A DNA stretch of 60,000 nt, taken from assembly GCA_903813345.2 (NCBI GenBank), contig CAIIXF020000005.1, positions 18,729,375 through 18,789,374 on the forward strand, read 5' to 3'. Below, piece by piece: positions 12,401 to 24,357 of this stretch (the stretch's first letter is position 1; every line of letters begins with the position of its first letter). Below the pieces are notes generated by a model. It did not search any database. It saw only the letters and a list, made by a program, of their open reading frames with translations, and was not told the DNA's origin. Made by a program: the position numbers and the translations under genes. Source of the stretch: Owenia fusiformis. Its lineage: Eukaryota > Annelida > Polychaeta > Sabellida > Oweniidae.

Positions 12401-13235
12401 GGGGTTGACAGTACTGGATATAGTAGAAAGTTCCCTTTTACTTGAATTACATCTGTTTTAGTGGTTCAATTTTTATATAACCCTTATGTATCTAATAGTT
12501 ATGCAAATCAAAATATGTCCAGTAAAAGAAAATATTATCTGTCCAATGCAAGAAAAGATATTTCACTTTTTGTGACTTTGTAACATGGGGTCTATGGGGA
12601 ATCAACCCGAACTAGAAGTCACATTTTTTTTTAATTGAATTTTCAAAGTTGATAAACAATTTCCGAAACCATATTTCTAGATGTACTTTAACATGTAGAT
12701 GACATCACTTTGACTGAATTTTGAATATTTGATGATGTAAATCAATATAATTTCTACTCGCATCTAGTCTATTGAGGGCATATAATTTGAATATGCATGG
12801 GATTACACATACTGTATCATTTTATTTTTTTGATCTACTTGTAATAGTTCTAAAACTAAAAATGAAAAGGCCAGGCATGCAAACTGGCATGGTATTGTGT
12901 TACAAAACATTATTTCATTCTAGATACAATAACATGCATATTGGCATACTTTGTTTTAATATAAGATTGTTATAACTCCAAGTTTTGCAAGTCACATGAC
13001 CAATTCTTAGAGAGTTGATTGGTTGAAACAGTTGATATCAGTTATGACAATTTGAAATTAGAAATAAGCTGTTTGTCTGGAGATGGTACAATTTCACATT
13101 GGATTCTAGTTTAATGAGAGGGAATTGAGATGGGGCATGTATCTGTGATGAAAGCCTGTGTTTCAAATAGTAAAATTCCATGTCTATCTCAATTTTTTTG
13201 AAAATGGCAGTTAGTACAAAGTTATTCTCACGCGA

Positions 13236-13412
13236 CGATATATAGACCCAAGAGCAGGGGTATTGTCATCGAATACACCCCGCAGGGCTAGGCACAAAAG
13301 TTTTCTGTACCCCAATTGACCAAAGGGAGTGAGGGATTCGAAAGCTTTTGTACCTAGCCCTGCGGGGTGTATTCGACAATATTTCACCTGCTCTGAGGTC
13401 TATATTTACGAT
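13236..13412. mobile_element. Palindromic MITE, about 175 bp
   Basis: Arms at about 13236-13300 and 13345-13412 are reverse complements, sharing GAATACACCCCGCAGGGCTAG and TATAGACC. The loop is short. It lies about 300 bp upstream of SOD exon 2. Confidence 0.7.
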
Positions 13413-13707
13413 TCGAACATGAAAACATGGAAATAGTTAATCTTTTTCGAAACACGTGACTAGGTATCGACCAATCAGGATTAGTGTTACATATTGGGTA
13501 TATAATAAAGTAAAATTTTTATCAGTTTTTTACATCAGAGGCAACATAACATGTTAAAACATCACTTTGCATCAAAGTACAGTACAGAGCAAAAGATATT
13601 TGGTGTAGAAAGAATGAATTACTAATATAAAATTCAGAATTTTTTACCTCTGAATTTCTTGACCCTTCTTAAATTCAGTGTAGACATTCTGAAAATGAAA
13701 TTTTCAG

Positions 13708-13912
13708 GGGCATGTATGGGACAAGTCACATTGAGAGCAGAATTCAGTATGGTTGGTATATCAGGCAACATTGACTTCACAGAGGATGGCAGTGACATCA
13801 CCATAGCAACCAGTCTACAGGGTGTCACAGAAGACATGCAGTGGGAGATCCATGAATACCCTGTAGATTGGGACAAGGCAGAACATTGCAGTGATTCTGT
13901 CTTAGGCTCGAG
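13708..13912 (+). CDS. SOD-repeat protein exon 2: first half of degenerate repeat 1
   Basis: Acceptor ATTTTCAG at 13707, donor GTAAGA at 13913, phases 1 to 2. It encodes residues 20-88. The piece looks like the N-terminal half of an SOD beta-barrel, with the metal loop region reading WEIHEYP: only one histidine remains where functional repeats have HxH. The ATG sometimes read upstream at 13695 lies in the intron. Confidence 0.88.
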
Positions 13913-14246
13913 GTAAGATTAGTTATTGGCAATTCCCCCCTTCACCATTTTGGGTGAATCACATTGCAGTAACAGGAAATAGAGGGATCATCGAAGCTTT
14001 CCCAAATGCAACTTCAATATGTTGATATTTTCACCAGCCCCATGCGTTGTTAATATTTGCAATATTTGAGGAAGCTGAATTACGTGCCAACTTAAATCAC
14101 AAAAAGACCTTATCATAGGCCTATGACAACATGTATCTCCTTTGCAGGTGTCTCTTTATTACATTCATCATTGGGCATGTTATCCTTGGTAAACAAAGTG
14201 TTTATTTATAGTAAAAAACTGTTATATTTTCGTGTTTTATGTGCAG

Positions 14247-14368
14247 GTTCCAAGATACAGATGGTAATCTAACGGATCAGTATGGTGTTATCACAGCAGC
14301 CAATCAGAATTCAATTTCTGTGAGTAACACGGTCCTAAAGCTCTCAACAACAGATGCAAGTATTGCAG
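14247..14368 (+). CDS. SOD-repeat protein exon 3: second half of degenerate repeat 1
   Basis: Acceptor TTTTATGTGCAG, donor GTTTGT, phases 2 to 1. It encodes residues 88-129. The expected bridging-histidine motif GHFNP is absent (GSRFQD spans the junction). The exon carries the loop that in good repeats reads YEIGDLSGK, here reduced to DQYGVI. Confidence 0.85.
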
Positions 14369-14946
14369 GTTTGTGAATGTTGTACTTCAAAACTGAAAAC
14401 ATGGTTGTATAGTAGCTCTTGCAAGATCGGTACATGTGTATATGTATCTACAAATTGGGCTTGATTATTTTAATTAGTTTAAATAATTTTCAGCTCCAGA
14501 ATGTACCAAGTTTAAATATCTGTGAAGTGTATGGGTCTTAATCGGACCTTAATATTTTAAGCATTTTAGGTCCAGGTTTGAACAAATATAAAATATAAGT
14601 ATAATTATGCATGGTGTTTGACTGACAGCAATCAGTTTCAATTACTACTGAGCATAATTCTTTTAAATATTGGTTTAAAACTTAAAAGGTTTAAAAGGTA
14701 TTAACCATAGCTTAAGTTGTTTAAAGCTAAATATAAATGTACATGTGATGCTAATGCTTATTCATGGATATGAAGAAAAATTTCCCAATGGTTTATAGTG
14801 CTGTTTTCTATGTTTCTGCAAATTTAAGAATACATCTTAATGCTGTGTGTATGGCTTCGACCAATAAGAGTGTGGAAAGTATGACATTGATAGGAAAATA
14901 CAACAACATTGATCCAAAAAAGTTCAGTTTATGTTTAATTTTCCAG

Positions 14947-16904
14947 GAAGGTCTGTATTGGTGTATACACCAAGTATGCGTGCATGTGCAACCATCAACA
15001 ACATAAATGGCTACTACACTGCCATGGCAACCTTCCCAGCATCCATTGGGGGACGTGTTGTATTTAGGCAAGCCAACCAAACAAATGCTGAGATGTCCAT
15101 ACTCTCAGAACTGTTCTTTATTGATGGTACAAGTGTGGCGATAAATGGCACGACCACGCAACTGGAAATCTATACAGGATCTGTTTCAGCTGATTTGGGA
15201 GAGTCAGTGGCTGTAGCTGACCGTTGCACAAATATTGGGAGTATATTCAACCCTAGTGGGGCCACAGGTAATAATGTACCAGGGGTTGTAGGACCTGTAT
15301 CTGTAGATGTTTCTGAACCTACGAGCAAAACATTTCAGAATAACAATGCAAAAATATCTCTGACTGGGACAAACAGCATAGTAGGGAAATCACTTGTGGT
15401 AGTATCAGGTGGTACTGTCATTGCTTGCGCTAACATTATTGCAATTGAATCAAAAACTGTGATGGCAACATTTGATATGGATGGAGTTAAGGGATCAGTG
15501 AGCTTTACACAGGCATCTCCTTTTGATGTGACACACACCAACATCGAGTTCACTGGGTTACAGAGTCTGGCTGGTGGCTTCCATATTCATCTTTACCCAG
15601 TGCCTCCAAGGTTCACTGAAGATGCCACACAGTGCAGTTCTGCATCTGTGGCAGGTCACTTCAACCCATTTGGCATCTCAAGCTACCCTGCTCCTGGATC
15701 AGGAACAAATGATCAGTATGAGATTGGTGACTTAAGTGGAAAATATGGCAATATTTTAGCATCTCAAAGTAATGTCACAAGTTCTTTTACAGACTGGAAT
15801 ATGCCTTTATGGGGTGTTAACAGTATAATTGGTCGCTCTGTAGTTATACATAAGGCAAATGATGGTAGTCGATGGGTGTGTGCCAGTATAGGGTACCCGG
15901 GAGATGTGCGCACAGCCAAGGTGACCTTCACTTACCCTGTCATTGGACACATGATATTCCGGGAGCCAATGAATGAGCCTCTTGGACAGACTACTGTATA
16001 TGTTGAGCTCATGTATGGTAATGGTGAAACACCAAGTGTTGATCACAAATGGCATGTACATGTTGATCCCATTAAAGCAGATTTCATGAGTGATACTGGT
16101 CGGTGTGCAAGTTGTCAGGGGCACTATAACCCATACTCAGTGGACCTGAGTGCCACCTATTCATCCTGTTCCAGCTCAAACCAACTCAGGTGTGAAGTTG
16201 GTGACCTTTCAGGAAAACATGGCAAGATTGGTATTGGTAACTCAGGAAGTGGGCTTTGGTACCATAACTTTTACACTGATATTGACCTTCCACTGAATGG
16301 TCCACAGTCTATCGTAGGACGCTCTGTAACCATTCACGCTAAGGATAGTGGAGCTAGTCGTCTTGCATGTGCTAATATACACCTGGAAAATGCAGTCAAG
16401 GTGCGAGTATCTACCTGGGTGACATCGCCCCCTGATGGGGAAGTTGCCATTGAGCAAAGCACCCTATTTGATCCCACAATCCTCTCTGTTGGTTTTACTG
16501 GACTTGCACAGGAGATTAGCAGCTACCATGTTCATGAGTTCAGTATTAATGGGGATGAAGAGGTGGAATGTTCAGGTGCCTCTGTTGGTGGACATTTCAA
16601 TCCATTCCAGGTATCAACCTTCCCCGCTGCAGGCACAGGAACTACAGATGAATATGAAATAGGAGATCTTAGCGGAAAATTTGGCGGCGTCACAAATCTA
16701 AATACATATGATGCAACATTATCAGATTTCAATCTTCCAGTATCTGGACCACAAAGTATAGTTGGCAGATCGATTGTCCTTCATAAGACAACTGATGGGT
16801 CCCGTGTGACATGTGGAAACATAGAAAATGTGCTGCCATCTGGGAGTCAACTGATCACTGCCACTGCTAAATTTGAAGGCACAGTAGAGGGAAAGATAGA
16901 ATTT
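14947..16904 (+). CDS. SOD-repeat protein exon 4: repeats 2-5 in one exon
   Basis: Acceptor TTTTCCAG at 14946, donor GTAAGT at 16905 (phase 0). It encodes residues 129-781. Repeat 2 lacks all copper histidines (LEIYTG, SIFNPSG, LVVVSG). Repeat 3 has H341/H343, H366, H430; repeat 4 has H498/H500, H521, H592; repeat 5 has H656/H658, H678, H741. Each good repeat contains YEIGDLSGK or CEVGDLSGK, with D kept where SOD1 has its zinc aspartate but without the zinc histidines. The ATG at 14931 is inside the upstream intron and should not be used as a start. Reading on past 16904 is also intronic. Confidence 0.95.
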
Positions 16905-18855
16905 GTAAGTATGCAAAAAAGAAAAGACACTAGTACCCATCATGTAAAGTTTTATTACCCTGAAAGTAGAGCAAAAACATATAAGAAAGGACATAATTAT
17001 CACTCTATGGATTGAATCTAAAGAATTAAAACTACAGTCAATTTGTATAGTAACACCTGTCTCATCCGAAGGCCTCTGGGACTGGCCAAATGTGTTTGGA
17101 TCTGCAACTGTTCATAAGCTTTTATAAACATGTGAGTCAGTAGAAGAGAACAAATTTTTGACTGCGAAAAAGTGTTCACATTGAGAGGTGTTCGGATAAG
17201 AGAGGTGTTCAGATATATAGGTTTCATGCTTAATGTGATGCAATACAAGTAAAATTCTAACCTAAGGGAAATGATGAGGTGTTTAACATTTTGAGTTCAT
17301 GAGACGAGCAAGGAATAATGATACATATAGTTCAAAAGATATTTAAACTTCTATTGAATTACCCAGTTGGCTGTGCCTAGTTGACAGTTTCACCACCAGG
17401 TGGCTAACCAAGGTCAGATAATATGACAGACTTAGAGAAACTTTCCTTCATCTTAAATAGTAAATAGATATAGTTGATAGATTTGTTCATCTAACCCTTT
17501 TGAGTTTGACAATGAAAATATCCTTTAAAATGTTTGTGTTTAGTCAAATGAATTATTCTGTAGTGTTCAGTATTTGTAACACAAAATTTATTTTACTTTT
17601 CCTGATTTTATAACATGTATGCACAAAATAGGAATCTATGCAACCTAGAAATGACATTACATTTTACATTTCTCTTAATCCAGTTATGGAAAACATTCTG
17701 TAAAAAACATGGTCCTTTATGTAATTGTGACTGATTGACAACAATTTAATGCGAAAATTATTTTTATATTATATTTTTTAAACTACTGTTTTTGTTAACA
17801 TTTTTTGTTTTTAGTGCAATTGTTTATTGTTCCTTTTTACCAATTCTTGAGAATGAAATAAAATATCTTTCCGAAGCCTGTTGGAACAAAATAGTATATA
17901 CAGCATTTTCTTACATGTAGACCTCTCAATGTTATAGTTATACAAAGGAGATTTTGGTTGATTTAACAAAAAGGGTTCAAGATATTAAAACAAAAACCCC
18001 CAAACTAGATAAAAATTAACATAAACCCTTTATTTCATTAACAAGATACTTTTTTTAAGTCAACCAAACTTTCCTTTGTGCAATTGCAATATTGAGACAC
18101 CTAAACACGTTGTGTTTATGTCATTTTGTTCCAATGAGGTTCGGATAGAGATGTTTCACTTCATTTCGAACATATGATACAAAGAACAAAACAAGTGTTT
18201 GATGTGTATTCTAAAACAGTATAGAGAAAAGTATATATATTTATACCAAATTATATTGTTACCATTTAATAGATGATCATTAAATTGACGATATGTAAAA
18301 TGTTCAGAATTTTTTGATGACTGGTTTAAGAGAAAAGTGTGTTCAAAAAGTACACCCATCCTTTTGTCTGTTTAATCATGAAAGTCAAAATTATTTCTTC
18401 TCATATTTACACCCGTAGCCGTAGACCCGTAGCCAGAATTTGCCAAAGGGGGACCACTTTTTTAAAAAATCAGGGGGGTTTACTTTAAACAACTTTGGCC
18501 CAAAAATGGCCAAAATTACTTGAAAAGTGCTCAAAATGGTGAAAAACTGAATCCCCCCTGGCTACAGACCTGTATATGTAGTCCATTTAGAAGAGAGGTT
18601 AAATAGAGTGATAGCTGAGATTAACGTTTGGTATGTTAGTCTCAGGTAGTAGATATATTTATTACTGATAGGATAATTTCTATTTAAAGTATTCAGTTAA
18701 AATATTTTTTTTATTTTACTTTCTGAATTCAATGTTGCTTTGATAATGATATGCATATCACATATTTACTTATTATATAAGTATGTTTGTCTTTTATTGA
18801 CTGCCATAACAATGAGCCATTGGTCAAAACCTAAGTTCACATTCTTGTTTTCTAG
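16905..18855. other. SOD gene intron 4
   Basis: It is AT-rich. A diverged MITE-like segment at 17035-17230 resembles 8498-8632. The text ACCACCAGGTGGCT near 17393 recurs near 10660 in intron 1. A small palindromic element lies at 18405-18585. Confidence 0.5.
18405..18585. mobile_element. Small inverted element with GTAGCCAG / CTGGCTAC ends
   Basis: Inverted ends read CCGTAGCCAGAATTTGCC and CCCCCCTGGCTACAGACC, with G/C tracts between. Similar ends appear at 52655-52862 and in the 10995 family (TGGCTACGCC), which points to related MITEs. Confidence 0.5.
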
Positions 18856-18936
18856 AGCCAAGTAAAGTACAGTGATGGCACTCTAGGTAATACAAACATA
18901 GAAGTCCTTCTGGAATATGCTGTTAGCAGTAATCAG
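18856..18936 (+). CDS. SOD-repeat protein exon 5: start of repeat 6
   Basis: Acceptor TGTTTTCTAG, donor GTAAGG, phase 0-0, 27 codons (residues 782-808). The sequence SQVKYSDGTLGNTNIEV continues the beta-barrel begun by GTVEGKIEF at the end of exon 4, matching the same region of repeats 3-5. Confidence 0.88.
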
Positions 18937-19129
18937 GTAAGGACCAACTGAGGACTCATGCCTTGGTACTGTAAGTAATATGTTTTGAAAAGAGGATGTT
19001 CTAAAAAACAGCAACATTTAGTTAAACACTTAGATAAACACTTTTTTAAAATTAGTACTAAATGTATATCATTTCACTACATTTCGATAATAACACATGT
19101 GAGCACAATTTTAGATGAGATTTAGTACA

Positions 19130-20020
19130 CACGCGGTAGTATCTCTTCGGGACGTATCGAAACCACTCCGTCCCGAAAAACCGTTAATTTGAATTTAAAT
19201 CCTACCCCAGTGTTTGAAAATCAAGGATTGTGAGTCTCACACTTCACCGTTTTTCTTCAAACTTGTTCCGTACAAAGCTTCACAGAAATACCTTTCAGTC
19301 GATACATTGTTTTCGTGTACAAAGTACCTCGTTTTAGCGGCGTTTTGGTCCCCAGCTGTGAGATAAAGCAAATTTTCATAACTTTCAACTGTAAGTCAAG
19401 TTATCTCGTCAGTCTTTTACCCATTCTCGCCCATAATTTCAGAATGGACTCCCATTACAACCTTCCATCGCTACGTCTTGATTTTTGGGCATCAAACGCA
19501 GCAGTTTCTAAATCATCCACACATCTCTTCAAATTTGACCAATACGTCCCGTCATCTTCCACTAATAGATAGACTCGGCGGGGCGTAGTGGAAGGTGACG
19601 GGACGTATTAGTCAAATTTGAAGAGATGTGTGGATGATTTAGAAACTGCTGCGTTTGATGCCCAAAAATCAAGACGTAGCGATGGAAGGTTGTAATGGGA
19701 GTCCATTCTGAAATTATGGGCGAGAATGGGTAAAAGACTGAAGAGATAACTTGACTTACAGTTGAAAGTTATGAAAATTTGCTTTATCTCACAGCTGGGG
19801 ACCAAAACGCCGCTAAAACGAGGTACTTTGTACACGAAAACAATGTATCGACTGAAAGGTATTTCTGTGAAGCTTTGTACAGAACAAGTTTGAAGAAAAA
19901 CGGTGAAGTGTGAGACTCACAATCCTTGATTTTCAAACACTGGGGTAGGTTTTAAATTCAAATTAACGGTTTTTCGGGACGGAGTGGTTTCGATACGTCC
20001 CGAAGAGATACTACCGCGTG
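19130..20020. mobile_element. Near-perfect foldback element, 891 bp, 5-bp target duplication
   Basis: Left arm 19130-19568 and right arm 19588-20020 are reverse complements with only scattered differences. Both ends begin CACGCGGTAGTATCTC. The flanks are GTACA at 19125-19129 and GTACA at 20021-20025, read as a 5-bp target duplication. It sits in SOD intron 5. Open frames on the two strands give the same peptide, a consequence of the palindrome. Low arm divergence suggests a recent insertion or arm homogenisation. Confidence 0.88.
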
Positions 20021-20353
20021 GTACATTGTATGTAAATGTTTGACACAATGTAAAGGTAAACTCTTTAAATATTGTACGTTTAGTACTTTTAAATTATTCT
20101 AAGTTCAAGCTCAACAAATATGTTCTTTTCTTTACTGACCCAAATCATACAAACAGTTGAGAATGATGTAAAAACGTGAGATTCAGAAAAAAGGTAATGT
20201 GAGTTTTGTTAAGATTTATTTACATCCCAACTTAAATAAAGAATGTTATGAAAGAGCATGTTCTGAGCGTAAACTGATTTAAATGAACATATCCTCAAAT
20301 ATGTTTTATACAAAATAACATTTATTTATTGTTATGTTTACTAAGTTTGTATA

Positions 20354-20767
20354 AGGGGAGGCATCAAAAGTTCAATGTCTGATAGGAAACTAAATAAATC
20401 TAGTTTTGAGTTGGACCCCCCCCCCTCCCCCTCAAAACTAAATACAATGAAAGTTGATCGCGGACTTTTCACATGTTTTAGCGACTCAGTTTGGACTTTC
20501 ATGGGGCCAGTACTATAACTTATTTATGATTCTTAAAACTCGCCAACAACAATAGGCATAATATTCCATGTTGCATGCATCTTGGTGAAGAAGGCATCTG
20601 GTAAAGTCTTTATTCTTTAACCATTCCAAGGCATTTCGAGTCGAAATTGCGAAAAATTTAAATGTTGAAATTTGTCGGATAGCAAACTGAAATAGCTTTG
20701 ACCCCCTCCCCCCCAAACTAGATTTATTTAGTTTTCCATCAGACATTGATCTTTTGATGCCTCCCCT
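20354..20767. mobile_element. Foldback element, 414 bp
   Basis: The ends are AGGGGAGGCATCAAAAG and its reverse complement, with arms of about 85 bp sharing AACTAAATAAATCTAGTTT and a C or G tract. The interior is single copy. It lies in SOD intron 5, 330 bp after the preceding palindrome. Confidence 0.75.
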
Positions 20768-21862
20768 AACAGTGACAGTGTGTATGAATGTTTACATTTG
20801 TTTTTGTATTATACAGTAGTTGTTAACTTTTATTGATATTTTGTAAGTTGGTATATTTAGAATGACCTTTTTTGGTTGAAATCAACAATTCTTTTACTGA
20901 TTCTCATGCATTCAGTCTTGAATGAGAAAGAAATTAACTTTTCAAGTATGAAGTCTCTGAGATCTTAAAAATATTAATTTTTAAACAATATAATGGTACA
21001 AGATATTAGGAAATTTCTCTGTGAATGTCCATTTATACTGGCTACAAAATGCTTAAGTTTACACTAGCGAAGTAGCAAAGGCTCCTCAAGCGGAGATAGT
21101 GATGTTGCCTTCGTCACCTTGAAAATTTCAATTACACTTGTCTTAAATTTTACTTGTCATATTTTGTAATATTCATTCATTTTAGTCATTAAAGCATTTA
21201 ATACAATAAATGGCCTTTTAAGAGGTCAAGTCACCCTGTCACATATTGTTGGGAAGCCCCCTAGTGGATTTGAAGAGTTGATATTTGATACAGATGTTTA
21301 AGTTTTATCGGTTTCACCCGTTGTTTCAGGTTTAATCAATAATACCTGGAAACTCTTCACTTGACATTATTCACTTGACTGCGCACAAAACAGAATAGTT
21401 GTCATTAAATGCAATATCCGCATGAAAATAAACAAAAACTAGTGAAGACCAATATTATTTGTTGATACTTTGATGCTATTGACATGAATATAAGCTGTTT
21501 TATTTATTAGAGGTTGACTTTTGAAATGTTTACATTTTTGTAAACATTGAGTTTCTTGTAGCCCTTGTGACAGGTTTGACTAAGTTTGTCACTTGTTGCT
21601 GGATAATTTAGCTACTCAGCCATAACCCTTTGCCTGTAAATATTCATTTGTGAATCCGAAATCATTTTTTTATTCATGTATTTATTCTCTTCACAAATAC
21701 AAGTGTTTAATTGCCCAAGTTTTATATAAGACACAAGTGGCAATTTTCATTGATTAGAAAAGAAATTCAGCATAATAAAAAAAATTAGCTTTGAAGTGAA
21801 AATATGAGTTTAATGTAGCTAGGTTATCAAACTGTTTTTGATAGAATTGCTTAATTTTACAG

Positions 21863-21970
21863 ACAACTGGACACAATTGGCATGTTCATGTGTACCAACA
21901 AGAAGATGGAGAATCAAGTACATGTACCAGCAATGGAGGTCACTACAACCCCTTCCTTGTTGCCATTGAT
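21863..21970 (+). CDS. SOD-repeat protein exon 6: copper site of repeat 6
   Basis: Acceptor TTAATTTTACAG, donor GTGAGT, phase 0-0, 36 codons (residues 809-844). It carries WHVHVY (H815, H817) and GGHYNPF (H835), the three proximal copper ligands. The break after VAID falls exactly where repeat 4 continues into the Ser/Cys loop, which is resumed 26 kb downstream by exon 7. Confidence 0.92.
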
Positions 21971-22528
21971 GTGAGTACATTTATATTTTAGTAAATTTTC
22001 TATAGAAAATACTATTAGCTGAGAATTGATTTTACTAGGATTCTGCATGAGAATAATTATATGTGTGTTGCCACCATTTTCGTAAAAATGTAATCTTTGC
22101 TAACTCCAATTCTAAAAAGTTCAAAATGGAATTAATTATCAGTGGGATTTGCTAGTTCATGGAACTGCTGTGTTTCTAGTTTCATATGAGATAACATAGG
22201 TGTGTGACATTTATCTTATACCGAGTCCAGCTGGTAGTATGATGGCTCAGTGGAAATTAATTAAAATCACTCTATGTATTAAGTTTATCTACTGAAGAAA
22301 ATTTCTTATTTCAACCCTGTAATAATCATATTGTCACGATTAAAAGAACATATCAAAAAATGGATTTCTAAAATTTTATTTATTCTATTTATTCCTGTAC
22401 AATCGTTTCTATTGACAATGAAATACTGAGCTGGACCAATCTGCAAGTTAAATGTGACCATCACTGGGAAAGGGAATTCAATTCATCTTAATCTTTTAGT
22501 TCTACTGAATTTTGAAAATATAAAATTT

Positions 22529-22534
22529 TTATTT
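22529..22534 (-). terminator. AATAAA poly(A) signal, secreted-protein gene
   Basis: A canonical AATAAA on the minus strand lies about 200 bases after the stop codon at 22735. It is the first such hexamer I see downstream of that gene. Confidence 0.4.
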
Positions 22535-22734
22535 GTGTCTTCATATGTGTAATAAAGTGGTACATGATAGTGCCTATTCTCACACATACTGTATAAAATT
22601 ACATTAACGAAGATAATACTAGACGTTCATAAAGGCAATGTCATGTTTACAGAGTATAGTGCATCATAAGTATCAGATAAATGCATTCACTGTAGGCTCT
22701 AGTGTAATATCAACTTTATAAATAGGTTATATAT

Positions 22735-23102
22735 TCAAAGGTGAATAACTGCTTTTTTGCTTGGGCTTAATGTTTTTATGAAAAAGTTCACATCTTGTAT
22801 CACTTTCTCACTGATTTTCTTTTTATGACATTTTCGGAAATGCCATGGGGTGGATTTCGAGCCATCATAACGCCTTTTCGATACACCAGCTTCTGATCCC
22901 GAAAGGTGATATGTTGTTTCATGCTTGCTTGCTGCGTATCTAAGCAATTCACGTAACATCTTGTAAAGCTTTTCTTGCCTTTCACTTTCTGTTTCTCCTT
23001 CATCACTTTGTATTTCCTTCTTGTCATTGGTTTCTTCATAACCTAAAAGTTTGTCTTTCCCCCACTCATCTTGCTGAAATCTGCCATAGACATCTCCAAG
23101 CC
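22735..23102 (-). CDS. Secreted-protein gene exon 3 (terminal)
   Basis: Acceptor ATATTTCCAG lies just above 23102; two bases complete the split Gly codon and the frame then stays open for 121 residues to TGA at 22735. It encodes residues 57-177, including YGRFQQDEWG, the Glu-rich stretch, KRRY and TPWHFRKCHKK. The upstream frame is closed by a stop shortly before the acceptor, as expected for intron. Confidence 0.75.
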
Positions 23103-23248
23103 CTGGAAATATTTGTTCATTAAACTCAATTCAATAGAATAACACGGTTCGTATTACAATATCCATCATACGGTGTAGACTAAGATGACTTTTGATAATT
23201 GTTTCAATGTCACTTTTTATGAAAACACATACCATACAAGCTCATCTC

Positions 23249-23294
23249 ATTGTATTGTATTGTATTGTATTGTATTGTATTGTATCGTATTGCA
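23249..23294 (+). repeat. (TATTG)n microsatellite
   Basis: About nine tandem copies of TATTG with one substitution (TATCG). Confidence 0.9.
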
Positions 23295-24357
23295 TCAGCA
23301 AAATTAATGCAGAAATAGATTCATATTAATTCAGTACTCTGTGGTGGAACTCTTCAAATTGTTCAAAAAAATTGGATTTGTTTAATTACTAAATCATGGA
23401 GAAATAAAAAATCGTACCTCCGAGGCTGCGACATTTTGTCATCGAAATGATCCATTTTTAACCAATAGTTAGAAGACTTTCACCACAGTGATTTTTCCCA
23501 CTTATCTTATATGACTCTTTTGATTGGGTTATATTTGCCTCACCTATTTTTTTATCTTATCTATTTAATTGTTGTAGTTATATATTTTTACATATAATAG
23601 TCATATTTACGATAATGGATATATTCAATTATTCTATAATATTCTATTATTCTACTGAAGCCTGCGCCATCACGTGTGTTGATATCAACAACATTTAATA
23701 TTTGCTATTTTGATGACAACACAAATGGTTACTGTGACCATGCAATATGCAGCTTTAATGATGAATTTTTGACAAAAAAGAAAGTTGTTTTGTTTGTGGT
23801 TAATATGAACCCGGATTGCAGCACATAAAGTTTATTGATCTTGTTGATATTTTCCAACCTATATAAACATATCAATCAGCTCCTAAAAGGGCAATGTTAG
23901 ATATGTGTTACCAATGAAATACTTTTACTAAACAATTTGTCTAATATTTGTGTCCTTTAACACTTGATAAATTAACATTGTTAAAGCATCATTTGTTGAA
24001 AGCTTCACCAGAAAGTACCCTCATAAAGGGTTACCTTTTAAATGACAGAAAATGAAAACATCAGACAAATATTGTTATTTTTGTTGTAGATTTCAGTTGT
24101 GCTGTCCAATATTTTGTATCCCCCTAATATTAACATTTCAGCTATGGACATACCATATTCTCTGTAATTAGCGCCTGGGGCATTTAGAAAATTGAAAATA
24201 CATCCTTCAGACCATTCAAATAAGCATCTATATATCATTAAGCTTTTTTAAGAAAAAATAAGCAATATTTTCAATACATACATGTATATTATAGTTATGA
24301 TTACCTATTGCAGTGATCCCCCAGGACTTTTTTCAGGTGGGTGCAAAATTCTCATTC

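Larger units (their letters stand above)
9095..13075. repeat. Inverted repeat pair (about 180-bp arms) spanning 4 kb
   Basis: 9095-9275 is the reverse complement of about 12895-13075. Shared text includes CAACTGTTTCAACCAATCAA, TTGGTCATGTGACTTGCAAA and GCCAATATGCATGTTATTGT. Either these are the terminal inverted repeats of one 4-kb element that later received other insertions, or two copies of one repeat in opposite orientation. No transposase frame is visible between them. Confidence 0.6.
5970..13707. other. SOD gene intron 1 (7.7 kb), non-coding
   Basis: The intron holds repeats only: a small MITE (8498-8632), an inverted pair (9095-9275 with 12895-13075), CCCGCGAA arrays (10705-10850, 12080-12400), a foldback element (10995-11815) and a palindromic MITE (13236-13412). 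A weak inverted similarity links 7147-7210 with 7500-7565. No coding exon was found on either strand. Confidence 0.7.

Noticed and set aside
14764-15080. Frames spanning the intron 3/exon 4 boundary
   Set aside because: They run through the acceptor at 14946 and contain mostly intron sequence.
13634-16732. Minus-strand frames opposite SOD exons 2 and 4 (e.g. 13634-13876, 15807-16124, 16532-16732)
   Set aside because: Shadows of strongly supported plus-strand coding sequence.
19315-19835. Mirror-image open frames of 75-85 codons
   Set aside because: Both arms of the 891-bp palindrome give the same translation; no recognised domain and no reason to think the frame is selected.
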